Program-made: the position numbers and the translations under genes
NCBI GenBank assembly: GCA_004134985.1
Contig: REGQ01000021.1
Location: 1-64,000, forward strand
DNA length: 64,000 bases
Direction: 5' to 3'
Origin: Paenibacillaceae bacterium
GTDB lineage: Bacteria; Bacillota; Bacilli; Paenibacillales; Paenibacillaceae
The notes under the pieces: generated by a model
Told to the model about the DNA's origin: nothing
Database searches by the model: none
The model's input: only the letters and a program-made list of their open reading frames with translations
Part shown: positions 34,795 through 41,952 of the stretch, one piece after another
Position numbering within the stretch: the first letter of the stretch is position 1
Layout of the letters: each line of letters starts with the position of its first letter

Positions 34795-34826
34795 CCACTG
34801 TTGCCACTGTTGCCACTGTTGCACTA
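34795..34826. repeat. 9-bp tandem repeat, three to four copies
   Basis: TTGCCACTG-type units repeat across 34795-34826, immediately before a palindrome trio. Confidence 0.85.
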
Positions 34827-34853
34827 TTTATTTTTTCAAAGAGTGAACTCATA

Positions 34854-34983
34854 AAATTGTTGTATTTTCTGCAAGAATTCAGCTCATTATCTGCTTTTTC
34901 CCTCAAATTGTTGTATTTAATACAATACTTTTGACAAAAAAGCAATAATCAGGAGAAATTGTTGTAAGAAATACAACAATTTC
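34854..34983. repeat. Trio of ATTGTTGTA palindromes, 51-bp spacing
   Basis: Palindromes at 34854-34879, 34905-34932 and 34955-34983 have centres about 51-52 bp apart. The third is nearly perfect, with arms GAAATTGTTGTA and TACAACAATTTC. Same family as 6924-7053 and 19696-19823. Confidence 0.88.
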
Positions 34984-35312
34984 GGTTTTACCTAAAAATC
35001 AGTGTGCTTGTTTCACCACCGAATGAATGACCAAACCTTCCTACTTGTCCCTATCCACTCGAATTCTTCCTGAGCCAGAATATCATTCTGGTTCAGGACA
35101 TAATCGCCGATGAACCAGCTTCTCTACTTGATCCAGCACAAACTCGGTCTCCTCCACCCGTCCTTCATTGGCTTAATCTAATAGGAGATCGATCCCGTTT
35201 CTTGCGGCACATAGCAGAGCACATAGCGGACTACAACCCCATCAGAAAAAAATGAAAGCCTTGCTGCTGTAAGTGTGATCCATACTTGCCACGATGTAGC
35301 CATGGCTGACTA
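34984..35312. other. Gap before the IS element
   Basis: No supported gene. It holds one strong hairpin at 35069-35097: CCTGAGCCAGAAT pairs with ATTCTGGTTCAGG with one G-T pair and a 3-base loop, without a T run. The stretch 35100-35310 may be eroded coding sequence, but I recognise nothing in it. Confidence 0.5.
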
Positions 35313-36143
35313 GGGCCTGTCTTCAAACTATGATTTACGCCAAAACAATGGTAGAATTAGGGGATGAGAAGACGATACGAAATACACGATGATCAATGGG
35401 AAATAATAAAGCCTCTACTGCCCGCTGAACGAAAACGACAAGGTGGCCGTCCCGCAAAAAACAATCGAATGATGCTGAACGCAATGCTTTGGATTGCGAG
35501 AACCGGTGCGCCGTGGCGTGATCTACCGGATTATTATGGTTCCTGGAAATCGGTGTACACGCGGTTCCGCCGTTGGCAGATGGCAGGCATTTGGGATCAG
35601 ATTTTAGCCCATGTTTCAATTGAACCCGACTTTGAAAACGTGATGATTGATGCGACCATCGTTCGTGTTCATCAACATGGTTCCGGAGCAAAAGGGGGCA
35701 ACAATTTCAAGCCATCGGACGTTCCAGAGGCGGATTAACCACCAAGATTCATGCCATTGTTGATGCCCTGGGTAACCCTCTGCGTTTTGAACTGACAGGT
35801 GGACAGAGCCATGATTGTGTGACAGGCTTTGAGATGTTGAAGTCCATGGATCTTACGGGGACAAATGTCTTGGCGGACCGTGCTTACGACACCAATGCCA
35901 TTGTCAATCATCTCTCCGAGCAGCAGGCTCAGATCGTCATCCCAAGCAAAAAATCTCGTCTCGTTCAGCGGCCGTGTGATTGGTCGCTCTATAAAGAACG
36001 CCATGCGGTAGAATGTTTCTTTAACAAAATCAAACATTACCGTCGTATCGCCACACGGTTTGATAAATTGGCTTGTTCGTACAAAGCTTTTTTAGCCTTA
36101 GTTTCGATTATGGTCTGGTTGGCTTAAGTTTGAAGACAGGCCC
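35313..36143 (+). mobile_element. IS5-family (IS427-type) insertion sequence, 831 bp
   Basis: The terminal inverted repeats GGGCCTGTCTTCAAACT (35313-35329) and AGTTTGAAGACAGGCCC (36127-36143) are perfect over 17 bp. The flanking TA on each side (35311-35312, 36144-36145) fits the 2-bp target duplication of this group. It carries one transposase in two overlapping frames. It is inserted between the eroded DNA on its left and the terminator of the collagen-like gene on its right. It looks intact and possibly active. Confidence 0.93.
35364..36127 (+). CDS. IS5-family transposase, made by programmed -1 frameshift
   Basis: The first frame (35364-35738, 124 residues) begins MRRRYEIHDDQWEIIKPLLP and has the N-terminal DUF4096-like domain and first catalytic Asp (MIDATIVR). 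The second frame, -1 relative to it, continues with AIGRSRGGLTTKIHAIVDAL, the second Asp (LADRAYDT) and the DDE Glu (ERHAVECFFNKIKHYRRIATR) to the stop at 36125-36127. The join should lie at the run AAAAGGGGG (35690-35698), where ribosomes can slip. Members of the IS427 group normally make transposase this way, so this is not a broken gene. Confidence 0.88.
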
Positions 36144-36175
36144 TAGCTGCTTTTGTCATCTCCATGAAATCACGA

Positions 36176-36218
36176 CAAAAAACGGACGTACTCGCCATTA
36201 AGGCGGGCAGCGTCCGTC
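36176..36218 (-). terminator. Terminator of the collagen-like gene
   Basis: ACGGACG (36182-36188) pairs with CGTCCGT (36211-36217), with GCCCGCC-like pairing inside. On the minus strand T residues follow (plus A run 36176-36182). It lies 20 bases past the gene's stop. Confidence 0.85.
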
Positions 36219-36238
36219 TTTTGTTGCCATTCAATCGG

Positions 36239-36718
36239 TCAGAAGCATGTAAAGGATTCGACTCTTTGCAGATCAAAGCCGGAAAACACCCAGCTAAATC
36301 CGTTCCAGCGAAAACCCGAAACGGATGTCCTGCCGACGAAGACGGGGTAGAACCAGAATCCGGGCCCGCCACGCGGCCAAATGTAGGTGTAGCGGAACAA
36401 ACAGCCGGAAATCGCACCTGGATCGACGGCAAGCGTCGAGGCGAAAGGCTTCTGCGGGATGGTTTGAGGCGGCGGGGAAGCTGGCGGCTGAGGTCCGCCT
36501 TGCGGGCCACCCGGTATGCCCTGCGGGCCGAATGGCGGGCCACCCGGTATGCCCTGCGGGCCAAATGGCGGGCCGCCTGGTATGCCCTGCGGGCCGAATT
36601 GTGGGCCGCCTGGTATGCCCTGCGGGCCGAATTGCGGCCCAGGTCCGCCTTGCGGACCGAACTGTGTTCCCGGTATGCCCTGAGGACCGAATGGCGGGCC
36701 AAAAGGAGATAAGGCCAA
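36239..36718 (-). CDS. Small collagen-like Gly-Pro-Gln repeat protein
   Basis: A 159-residue protein with two parts. Residues about 5-75 are repeats of the type FGPQGIPGGP with Gly in every third place, that is, collagen-like. Residues about 90-159 form an aromatic, hydrophobic tail (YTYIWPRGGPGFWFYPVF, then GFRWNGFSWVFSGF). There is no signal peptide. The start is TTG at 36718, with AGGAG eight bases upstream. It follows the small protein gene by 37 bases and is probably co-transcribed. Gly-Pro-rich proteins of this sort in spore formers are often spore-surface proteins; that role is inference. The repeat DNA explains long false frames on the opposite strand. Confidence 0.75.
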   Translation of the reverse strand: MALSPFGPPFGPQGIPGTQFGPQGGPGPQFGPQGIPGGPQFGPQGIPGGPPFGPQGIPGGPPFGPQGIPGGPQGGPQPPASPPPQTIPQKPFASTLAVDPGAISGCLFRYTYIWPRGGPGFWFYPVFVGRTSVSGFRWNGFSWVFSGFDLQRVESFTCF

Positions 36719-36755
36719 GCAGATCACTCCTGTCGTTTTCGAATAATTTCCCGAC

Positions 36756-37079
36756 TTACAGCAGCGAGATCGTGAGCAGGTTAAACAGTACTAAAGGGAG
36801 CACGACATTGCTGTTAAAGTTAGGATTTTGAAAGCCGGGGAAAAAGGCGCGAGCATATCCTGCATTGGATAGACTCAGATAGACAATGCCTTTGTCGCAA
36901 TGCACAATATGTCCTTCGTAGACGTCGCCATCCATCATCTCAACCTTCACCAGTCGGCTAACGTGCTGACCGCAAAGTTGATGCAGATGGTCATGAACGG
37001 AACGAAGCATTTGGTGAACATCCGATTGGCATTGGTAAATCGGCGTCGGCTTGGGCTGGGCCGTGCTTGACATGTACAT
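36756..37079 (-). CDS. Small conserved protein with Sm-like core, function unknown
   Basis: A 107-residue protein. Residues about 18-45 are helical and His-rich (HQMLRSVHDHLHQLCGQHV). Residues about 45-75 read VKVEMMDGDVYEGHIVHCDK, which has the strand-turn pattern of Sm/SH3-like folds. It ends in a hydrophobic stretch (LPLVLFNLLTISLL) preceded by AFFPGF. GGAGG lies eight bases before the ATG. It is first in a two-gene operon with the collagen-like protein. A spore-coat or spore-surface partner role is possible but unproven. I do not recognise a named family. Confidence 0.7.
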   Translation of the reverse strand: MYMSSTAQPKPTPIYQCQSDVHQMLRSVHDHLHQLCGQHVSRLVKVEMMDGDVYEGHIVHCDKGIVYLSLSNAGYARAFFPGFQNPNFNSNVVLPLVLFNLLTISLL

Positions 37080-37221
37080 GATTCAGACCTCCATTTCTAA
37101 CTTGGATTATCCTATGCGTGAGCCCAGTTCAGTGTTACTGAAGCAAACGGTATTGGAAGTCAAAGGGAGCGCTGATGACATGGCCAGTTTAAATTGATAA
37201 TTTTAGGTATATATTAGAAAA

Positions 37222-37338
37222 ATGTTGACTTAGATCCAAAGTCAAGCAGCAGTTGATACGTTGCCAGGAATCGCTGCGAATATACAAGGTGTTTCTAAAG
37301 ATGCCAAAGCCGGATTCAGCCGAAAGATTTTTCAATAG
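37222..37338 (+). pseudogene. Possible DUF1657 gene remnant
   Basis: In the frame from ATG 37222 the fourth codon is a stop (TAG). The following 34 codons read like the start of a DUF1657 protein (QAAVDTLPGIAANIQGVS) before ending at 37338. DUF1657 genes often neighbour DUF421 genes in spore formers, and a DUF421 gene starts 12 bases later. The match rests on my memory of the family and is short. Confidence 0.35.
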
Positions 37339-37349
37339 GAGTGATGACA

Positions 37350-38060
37350 ATGATGGAGCTTACGGTAATCTTGCTGCGCAGCATTGCTGCTTTTGTTGTT
37401 CTTCTTATTATCACAAGGATTTTAGGCAAACAGACCCTTTCCAACATGAATTTTCATGAATTTGTTACGGCAGTGATATTAGGTGCGATAGCAGCCAATT
37501 TTGCATTTAATGAAAAAATAAAAGCCATTCATATTTTGGTATCTCTTGGGGTCTTTACAGGCACCTCATTTGTGTTGTCAAAAATAATACTGCGAAGCCG
37601 AAAATTTCGAATGTGGACAGAAGGTACGCCAACGGTTCTGATTGAAGGCGGAAAAATTCTTGAAGACAATTTGAAAAAAAATAATTTAACAGTTGATACA
37701 TTAAATCAAATGCTTCGTCAAAAAAGCATTTTCGATTTAGATGAAGTCGAGTATGTTCTTCTGGAAATAAACGGACAAATCTCGGTATTGAAAAAAAAGG
37801 AACACCAGCCAACAACGCTCAAAGACTTAAAACGAGTAAAACACGATTCCCAGCAGATTCCGATCGAACTTATTATAGATGGACAACTATTGCAAGGGAA
37901 TTTCACTCCTAACCAAATTTCCGAAAGGTGGTTTCTATCCGAACTGGAATCACGCGGAAAAACCGTTCAGGATGTGTTCTACGCTGTGAAAGGAAGTAAG
38001 GGACAGCTTTACTTTGATTATTACAAAGATAAAATTAAGCATCCCATTGATATTGAGTAA
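37350..38060 (+). CDS. DUF421 (YetF/YcaP-type) membrane protein
   Basis: A 236-residue protein of the DUF421 family. Three membrane segments fill residues 1-80 (LTVILLRSIAAFVVLLIITR and following), with the family motif RILGKQTLSNMNFHEFV near 22-38. The cytoplasmic part is a tandem alpha-beta domain with TVLIEGGKILEDNLKKNNLT and DEVEYVLLEINGQISVLKK. In Bacillus, YetF homologues sit in spore membranes and some are linked to germination and heat resistance, but the molecular function is not settled. ATG 37350 has AGGAG eight bases upstream. A possible DUF1657 remnant precedes it. Confidence 0.92.
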   Translation: MMELTVILLRSIAAFVVLLIITRILGKQTLSNMNFHEFVTAVILGAIAANFAFNEKIKAIHILVSLGVFTGTSFVLSKIILRSRKFRMWTEGTPTVLIEGGKILEDNLKKNNLTVDTLNQMLRQKSIFDLDEVEYVLLEINGQISVLKKKEHQPTTLKDLKRVKHDSQQIPIELIIDGQLLQGNFTPNQISERWFLSELESRGKTVQDVFYAVKGSKGQLYFDYYKDKIKHPIDIE

Positions 38061-38221
38061 CGGGAAAAATTGTACAATTAGATAAATACCCACTGAAAAA
38101 CTATGAATTAAAAGCAGGGATTTACAAGTAACCAGCGAATAGGAAATGATAGAAGTATATGCTGTGCGATTTTTGTGGCAAAAGCATGTGCTATATGCGA
38201 CTTTTTGAGGAGGCGTTCGCT

Positions 38222-39064
38222 GTGACCATTCAATGTGGGCAATATATTTTGGTAGAACCAGGGGTAGAGCTGTTCGTGCAGGATGTCGGTGAAGGGGAGC
38301 CGATTGTATTTATTCCCGGCTGGACGTTTACAACGGAGGTATTCGCCAAACAGGTCGAGCATTTCAAGCAAACCAACCGGGTCATTGTCATTGATCCCCG
38401 CAGTCACGGGCGTTCATCGACAGCGCTGCACGGCAATAACTATGTCACGCAAGGCTCCGATCTGGCCAAAGTGCTGGATGCACTGAAGCTGGAATCCTTC
38501 ACGCTTGCAGGCTGGTCCTTCGGCGCATTGACGGCATGGGAATACATTAGACAACATGGCACGCAGCGCATCAAGGCGTTTCTCTGGATCGATATTTCCC
38601 CCAAGCCGCTCTCCACAACCCATGAGACCGACTGGGTAGAAGGGCCGCTTGACGACATTGCAGGCGCTTATAATTTGTACACGAGGGACTCCGCCGGACA
38701 GCGCGATTTTGTGACCTATTATGTGAAAGAGGTCATGTTCCAGCGCGAGGTAGAGGAAAGCGAACTGAGCTGGCTGATTGAACAGTCCTTGCATACGCCG
38801 CATTATATTGCAGCCAATCTATTTGCCGCTGGCATGTTTTCCGATTATCGCGAGGAGGCGCGTCTCGTCAGCGAATCGGTGCCTACGCTCGTCATCGCAG
38901 CCGAGCACTGGGCAGAGACTGCCACCGCCTATGTGGGACGCATCGCTCCACAGGCATCGATCGAGGTGCTCGGCGGCCACTTGATGTTCTGGGAGCATGC
39001 CGATTCATTCAACCGCATTGTTGCGACGTTTTTGCAGAGCGCTGCGCAAACAGTGAATCGTTGA
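38222..39064 (+). CDS. Alpha/beta-fold hydrolase
   Basis: A 280-residue alpha/beta hydrolase. The oxyanion segment is FIPGWTF near residue 30, DPRSHGRSS follows near 59, the nucleophile elbow is GWSFGA (Ser near 99), and the C-terminal His is in GGHLMFWEH near 258. The acid residue is likely in the segment before that. Substrates could be esters, epoxides or lactones; none can be chosen. The start is GTG, with AGGAGG eight bases before it. An upstream frame continuation has no ribosome site. It converges with the ABC-F gene and shares its bidirectional terminator. Confidence 0.88.
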   Translation: MTIQCGQYILVEPGVELFVQDVGEGEPIVFIPGWTFTTEVFAKQVEHFKQTNRVIVIDPRSHGRSSTALHGNNYVTQGSDLAKVLDALKLESFTLAGWSFGALTAWEYIRQHGTQRIKAFLWIDISPKPLSTTHETDWVEGPLDDIAGAYNLYTRDSAGQRDFVTYYVKEVMFQREVEESELSWLIEQSLHTPHYIAANLFAAGMFSDYREEARLVSESVPTLVIAAEHWAETATAYVGRIAPQASIEVLGGHLMFWEHADSFNRIVATFLQSAAQTVNR

Positions 39065-39087
39065 GCGTCATACGAGTTGTATATTGC

Positions 39088-39131
39088 AAAAAAAAGCCTA
39101 TCCAATCGACAATCGATCGGATAGGCTTTTT
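39088..39131. terminator. Bidirectional terminator between hydrolase and ABC-F genes
   Basis: GCCTATCC (39096-39103) pairs with GGATAGGC (39119-39126). Eight A precede and five T follow, so it can end transcripts from both sides. Confidence 0.92.
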
Positions 39132-39141
39132 GAACGGTGCT

Positions 39142-40698
39142 TTAGAATACCTTCGTTGTCCATGACTCACAGTTCCATGTTTCCGTAACGACGTCACGGT
39201 AAAATTCCGGTTCGTGAGAAATAAGCAGAATGCTGCCTTTGTACGCCTGCAGGGCTCGCTTAAGCTCATCCTTCGCATCGACGTCCAGATGGTTCGTCGG
39301 CTCATCGAGCACAAGCAGATTCGTCTCCCTGTTGATCAGCTTGCACAGACGAACCTTCGCCTTCTCTCCTCCACTGAGTACCGCAATCTTGCTCTCGATA
39401 TGCTTGGTCGTCAGGCCGCATCTTGCCAACGCGCCGCGGACCTCAAATTGCGATAAGGAAGGGAACTCCTTCCATATTTCCTCAATGCAAGTATTATAGT
39501 TGCCTTCCTTAATCTCCTGTTCGAAATAGCCTACCTGCTGATGCTCGCCGCGCTGCACCGAACCGGAGATCGCCTGGATTTCGCCCAAAATACTGCGCAG
39601 CAGCGTCGTTTTCCCGATACCGTTCGCACCGACAAGCGCAATCTTCTGCCCACGCTCCATACGCAGATCAAGCGGGCGGGACAATGGACTGTCATAGCCG
39701 ATGACAAGCTCCTTCGTCTCAAAAATAAGCTTGCCGGACGTTCTTCCAGCCTTGAAGGTAAACTGCGGTTTCGGCTTCTCCTTGGCAAGCTCGATGACAT
39801 CCATCTTGTCGAGCTTCTTCTGACGGGACATCGCCATGTTCCGCGTCGCTACGCTTGCTTTGTTGCGTGCAACGAAGTCCTTCAAATCCGCGATCTCCTG
39901 CTGCTGCCGCTTAAACGCCGATTCAAGCTGCTGCTTCTTCATTTCATGAACCTGCTGGAAATGCTCATAATCGCCGACGTAACGGTTCAGCTCCTGATTC
40001 TCCATATGATAAATCAAGTTGATTACGCTGTTAAGGAAAGGAATATCATGCGAGATGAGAATGAATGCATTCTCGTATCCCTGCAGATAGCGTTTCAGCC
40101 ATTCGATATGCTGCTCGTCCAAGTAGTTGGTCGGCTCATCCAGCAGCAGAACTTCGGGCTTCTCGAGCAGGAGCTTCGCCAGCAGCACCTTCGTACGCTG
40201 TCCGCCGCTGAGGTCGGTAACATCTTTCTCCAGGCCGATATCGGTCAGTCCCAGTCCGCGCGCCGTTTCATCAATCTTGGAGTCGATCAGATAGAAATCC
40301 TGATTCGTCAGCGTATCTTGAATGGTCCCCACATCCTCAAGCAGCTGCTCCAGCTCCTCTGGCGTGACCTCGCCCATCCGGCCATACATATCGTTCATCT
40401 CCTGCTCCATATCGAACAGGTATTGAAAGGCCCCCTTCAAAATATCGCGGATCGTCTTCCCCTTACTCAACACCGCGTGCTGATCCAGATAGCCTACGCG
40501 CATGCGCTTGGACCATTCCACCTTGCCGTCATCCGGCTGCAGCTTGCCCGTAATGATGTTCATAAAAGTTGACTTGCCCTCGCCGTTGGCGCCAATAAGC
40601 CCGATGTGCTCACCTTTCAGCAAGCGGAAGGATACGTCATTGAAGATAGCGCGGTCTCCAAAGCCGTGACTCAGTCGTTCTACATTTAATATACTCAT
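39142..40698 (-). CDS. ABC-F family ATPase (YkpA-like)
   Basis: A 518-residue protein with two ATP-binding cassettes and no membrane part. Walker A sites are GANGEGKS (about 36-43) and GANGIGKT (about 347). Signatures are LSGGQRTK and LSGGEKAK, and Walker B sites VLLLDEPTNYLD and LVLDEPTNHLD. Between them is the charged helical linker (about 240-310; MKKQQLESAFKRQQQEIADL). ABC-F proteins act on the ribosome, either in translation control or in protecting it from antibiotics. This one resembles the YkpA/YbiT branch, seen as housekeeping rather than resistance, but that call is tentative. The start has an AAAAGGTG site. Confidence 0.9.
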   Translation of the reverse strand: MSILNVERLSHGFGDRAIFNDVSFRLLKGEHIGLIGANGEGKSTFMNIITGKLQPDDGKVEWSKRMRVGYLDQHAVLSKGKTIRDILKGAFQYLFDMEQEMNDMYGRMGEVTPEELEQLLEDVGTIQDTLTNQDFYLIDSKIDETARGLGLTDIGLEKDVTDLSGGQRTKVLLAKLLLEKPEVLLLDEPTNYLDEQHIEWLKRYLQGYENAFILISHDIPFLNSVINLIYHMENQELNRYVGDYEHFQQVHEMKKQQLESAFKRQQQEIADLKDFVARNKASVATRNMAMSRQKKLDKMDVIELAKEKPKPQFTFKAGRTSGKLIFETKELVIGYDSPLSRPLDLRMERGQKIALVGANGIGKTTLLRSILGEIQAISGSVQRGEHQQVGYFEQEIKEGNYNTCIEEIWKEFPSLSQFEVRGALARCGLTTKHIESKIAVLSGGEKAKVRLCKLINRETNLLVLDEPTNHLDVDAKDELKRALQAYKGSILLISHEPEFYRDVVTETWNCESWTTKVF

Positions 40699-40968
40699 AC
40701 CATAACACCTTTTCTTTGTTGTAATCTTCTCGTTACATTATAAACGCTAACGCGTCCTCAACTCAATGCCGAGTTCATGATCAGTAGCTGTGAATGTCGC
40801 AATCGGGTTGTCCAATCGCTCCCTCTTCCCGCATACAGCCTCACATTGGGAAGCCCGCTCTCTCTTCGGAATCAGGCAGCGGGCTGATCGTTAACGTTTG
40901 TAATTAGCAGCGACATCGAATACGTTAACTGAATCATTCAGGTGACGTATTCGGCGCTTCACCCCTGC

Positions 40969-41277
40969 TCACTCTTCATCCTGCCCTAGCGCGCGCTCCA
41001 ACGCGTCGAATTGCATCTCCCACAACTGTTCGTAAAAGCTCATCCATTTGCTCGCTGCTTGCATCGATGCCGGATTAAGATAACACCAATGCGTTCTTCC
41101 GATCACGGTCCGATCGATTAGGCCCGCTCCTTCCAGCACCTTGATATGCTTGGAGACACCCGCCAAGGAAATAGCGAAGGGGGCGGCGAGTTCCGAAATC
41201 GTCCGCTCTTGCGCGGCGACCAGCCTGATCATCGCCCTTCTCGTCGGGTCAGCCAGTGCATGGAAGATGCGATTCAA
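40969..41277 (-). CDS. ArsR-family HTH transcriptional regulator
   Basis: At least 102 residues with the winged helix of ArsR regulators (IFHALADPTRRAMIRLV; ISELAAPFAISLAGVSKHIKVLEGAGLI). No metal-binding cysteine motif is seen, so it belongs to the SdpR/YceH-like group that often controls SRPBCC (AHSA1) genes. The TTG start at 41277 lacks a ribosome site. The frame stays open upstream for about 17 codons with family-like sequence (QLDDLRLNR) but no standard start, so the true start is uncertain or the first codon is mutated. It follows the tautomerase-like gene after 34 bases. Confidence 0.82.
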   Translation of the reverse strand: MNRIFHALADPTRRAMIRLVAAQERTISELAAPFAISLAGVSKHIKVLEGAGLIDRTVIGRTHWCYLNPASMQAASKWMSFYEQLWEMQFDALERALGQDEE

Positions 41278-41311
41278 TCTTAAATCGTCAAGTTGTCCTT
41301 GCCTTCCAGCG

Positions 41312-41701
41312 TTATACGTCCACTTTGTAGTTTAATTCCAGTTCATCACCCGGTACACCTCGAATGCCCCAATTATGTTTAGGAGTTTCGAAAAGAGTGA
41401 TCTCGAGGTCTTGCTTAGAAATGCCCAGTTCATGGGTAATTCTTTGGAACAGCAGTCTGATCAGATATTTTTTGGCCTCTACCGTTCTGCCTTCGAACAT
41501 ACTGACTTCAATAATTGTATACGCATCTGTACGATCTTTAGCAAAAAGATAATCTTCCTTGTTCATAGGAAAAAAACGATGAAATTTTTTGTCCGGAGGC
41601 AATTGAAAGGCATCGACAACGGAAGCATGGATGACATCTGAAAGCTTCTCCTTGATGGGATTCAATCGCTCCTTCATTCCATAAATTTTAATTTGCGCCA
41701 T
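41312..41701 (-). CDS. Tautomerase-family protein lacking Pro1
   Basis: A 129-residue protein of the tautomerase_2 family (KFHRFFPMNKED, YTIIEVSMFEGRTVEAKK, HNWGIRGVPGDEL). Classical tautomerases use an N-terminal proline as catalytic base. Here residue 2 is Ala (MAQIKIYG), so either the activity differs or it is lost; other Bacillales members of the group share this. An upstream in-frame ATG at 41713 overlaps the AAAGGTGA ribosome site, so 41701 is preferred. Direct repeats of ATGATTC lie upstream near 41750-41765. Confidence 0.85.
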   Translation of the reverse strand: MAQIKIYGMKERLNPIKEKLSDVIHASVVDAFQLPPDKKFHRFFPMNKEDYLFAKDRTDAYTIIEVSMFEGRTVEAKKYLIRLLFQRITHELGISKQDLEITLFETPKHNWGIRGVPGDELELNYKVDV

Positions 41702-41776
41702 AGATTCATTCACCTTTCTAGTTAGCTCAATAATTATTATTATGATTCATGATTCATATTTTACTATTAATTCTTG

Positions 41777-41806
41777 TTGAGATCATGCTTCGTTTTTAGG
41801 TATAGT
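41777..41806 (+). promoter_or_regulatory. Promoter of the amino-acid transporter operon
   Basis: TTGAGA (41777-41782) and TATAGT (41801-41806) are 18 bp apart on the plus strand, giving a leader of about 140 bases before the ATG at 41953. Confidence 0.5.
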
Positions 41807-41952
41807 ATCTAAGTCGGCATTGCACGTGACATAATTCCAAATGTCATCCAAACAAAAAGACAAGCCATTCCGAGTCCGTATTGCTGATTACAGCCCCGTG
41901 CGGGATGTGTGCAAATACTTCAAAACCTTTGATTAGAGAAGAGAGGAAGATC

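Noticed and set aside
35738-35819. IS transposase as a pseudogene
   Set aside because: The break coincides with a slippery run where this IS group normally shifts frame, and the ends are intact, so a programmed frameshift is more likely.
36124-36831. Arg/Ala-rich frames opposite and beside the collagen-like gene
   Set aside because: They are mirror frames of the Gly-Pro-Gln repeats without ribosome sites.
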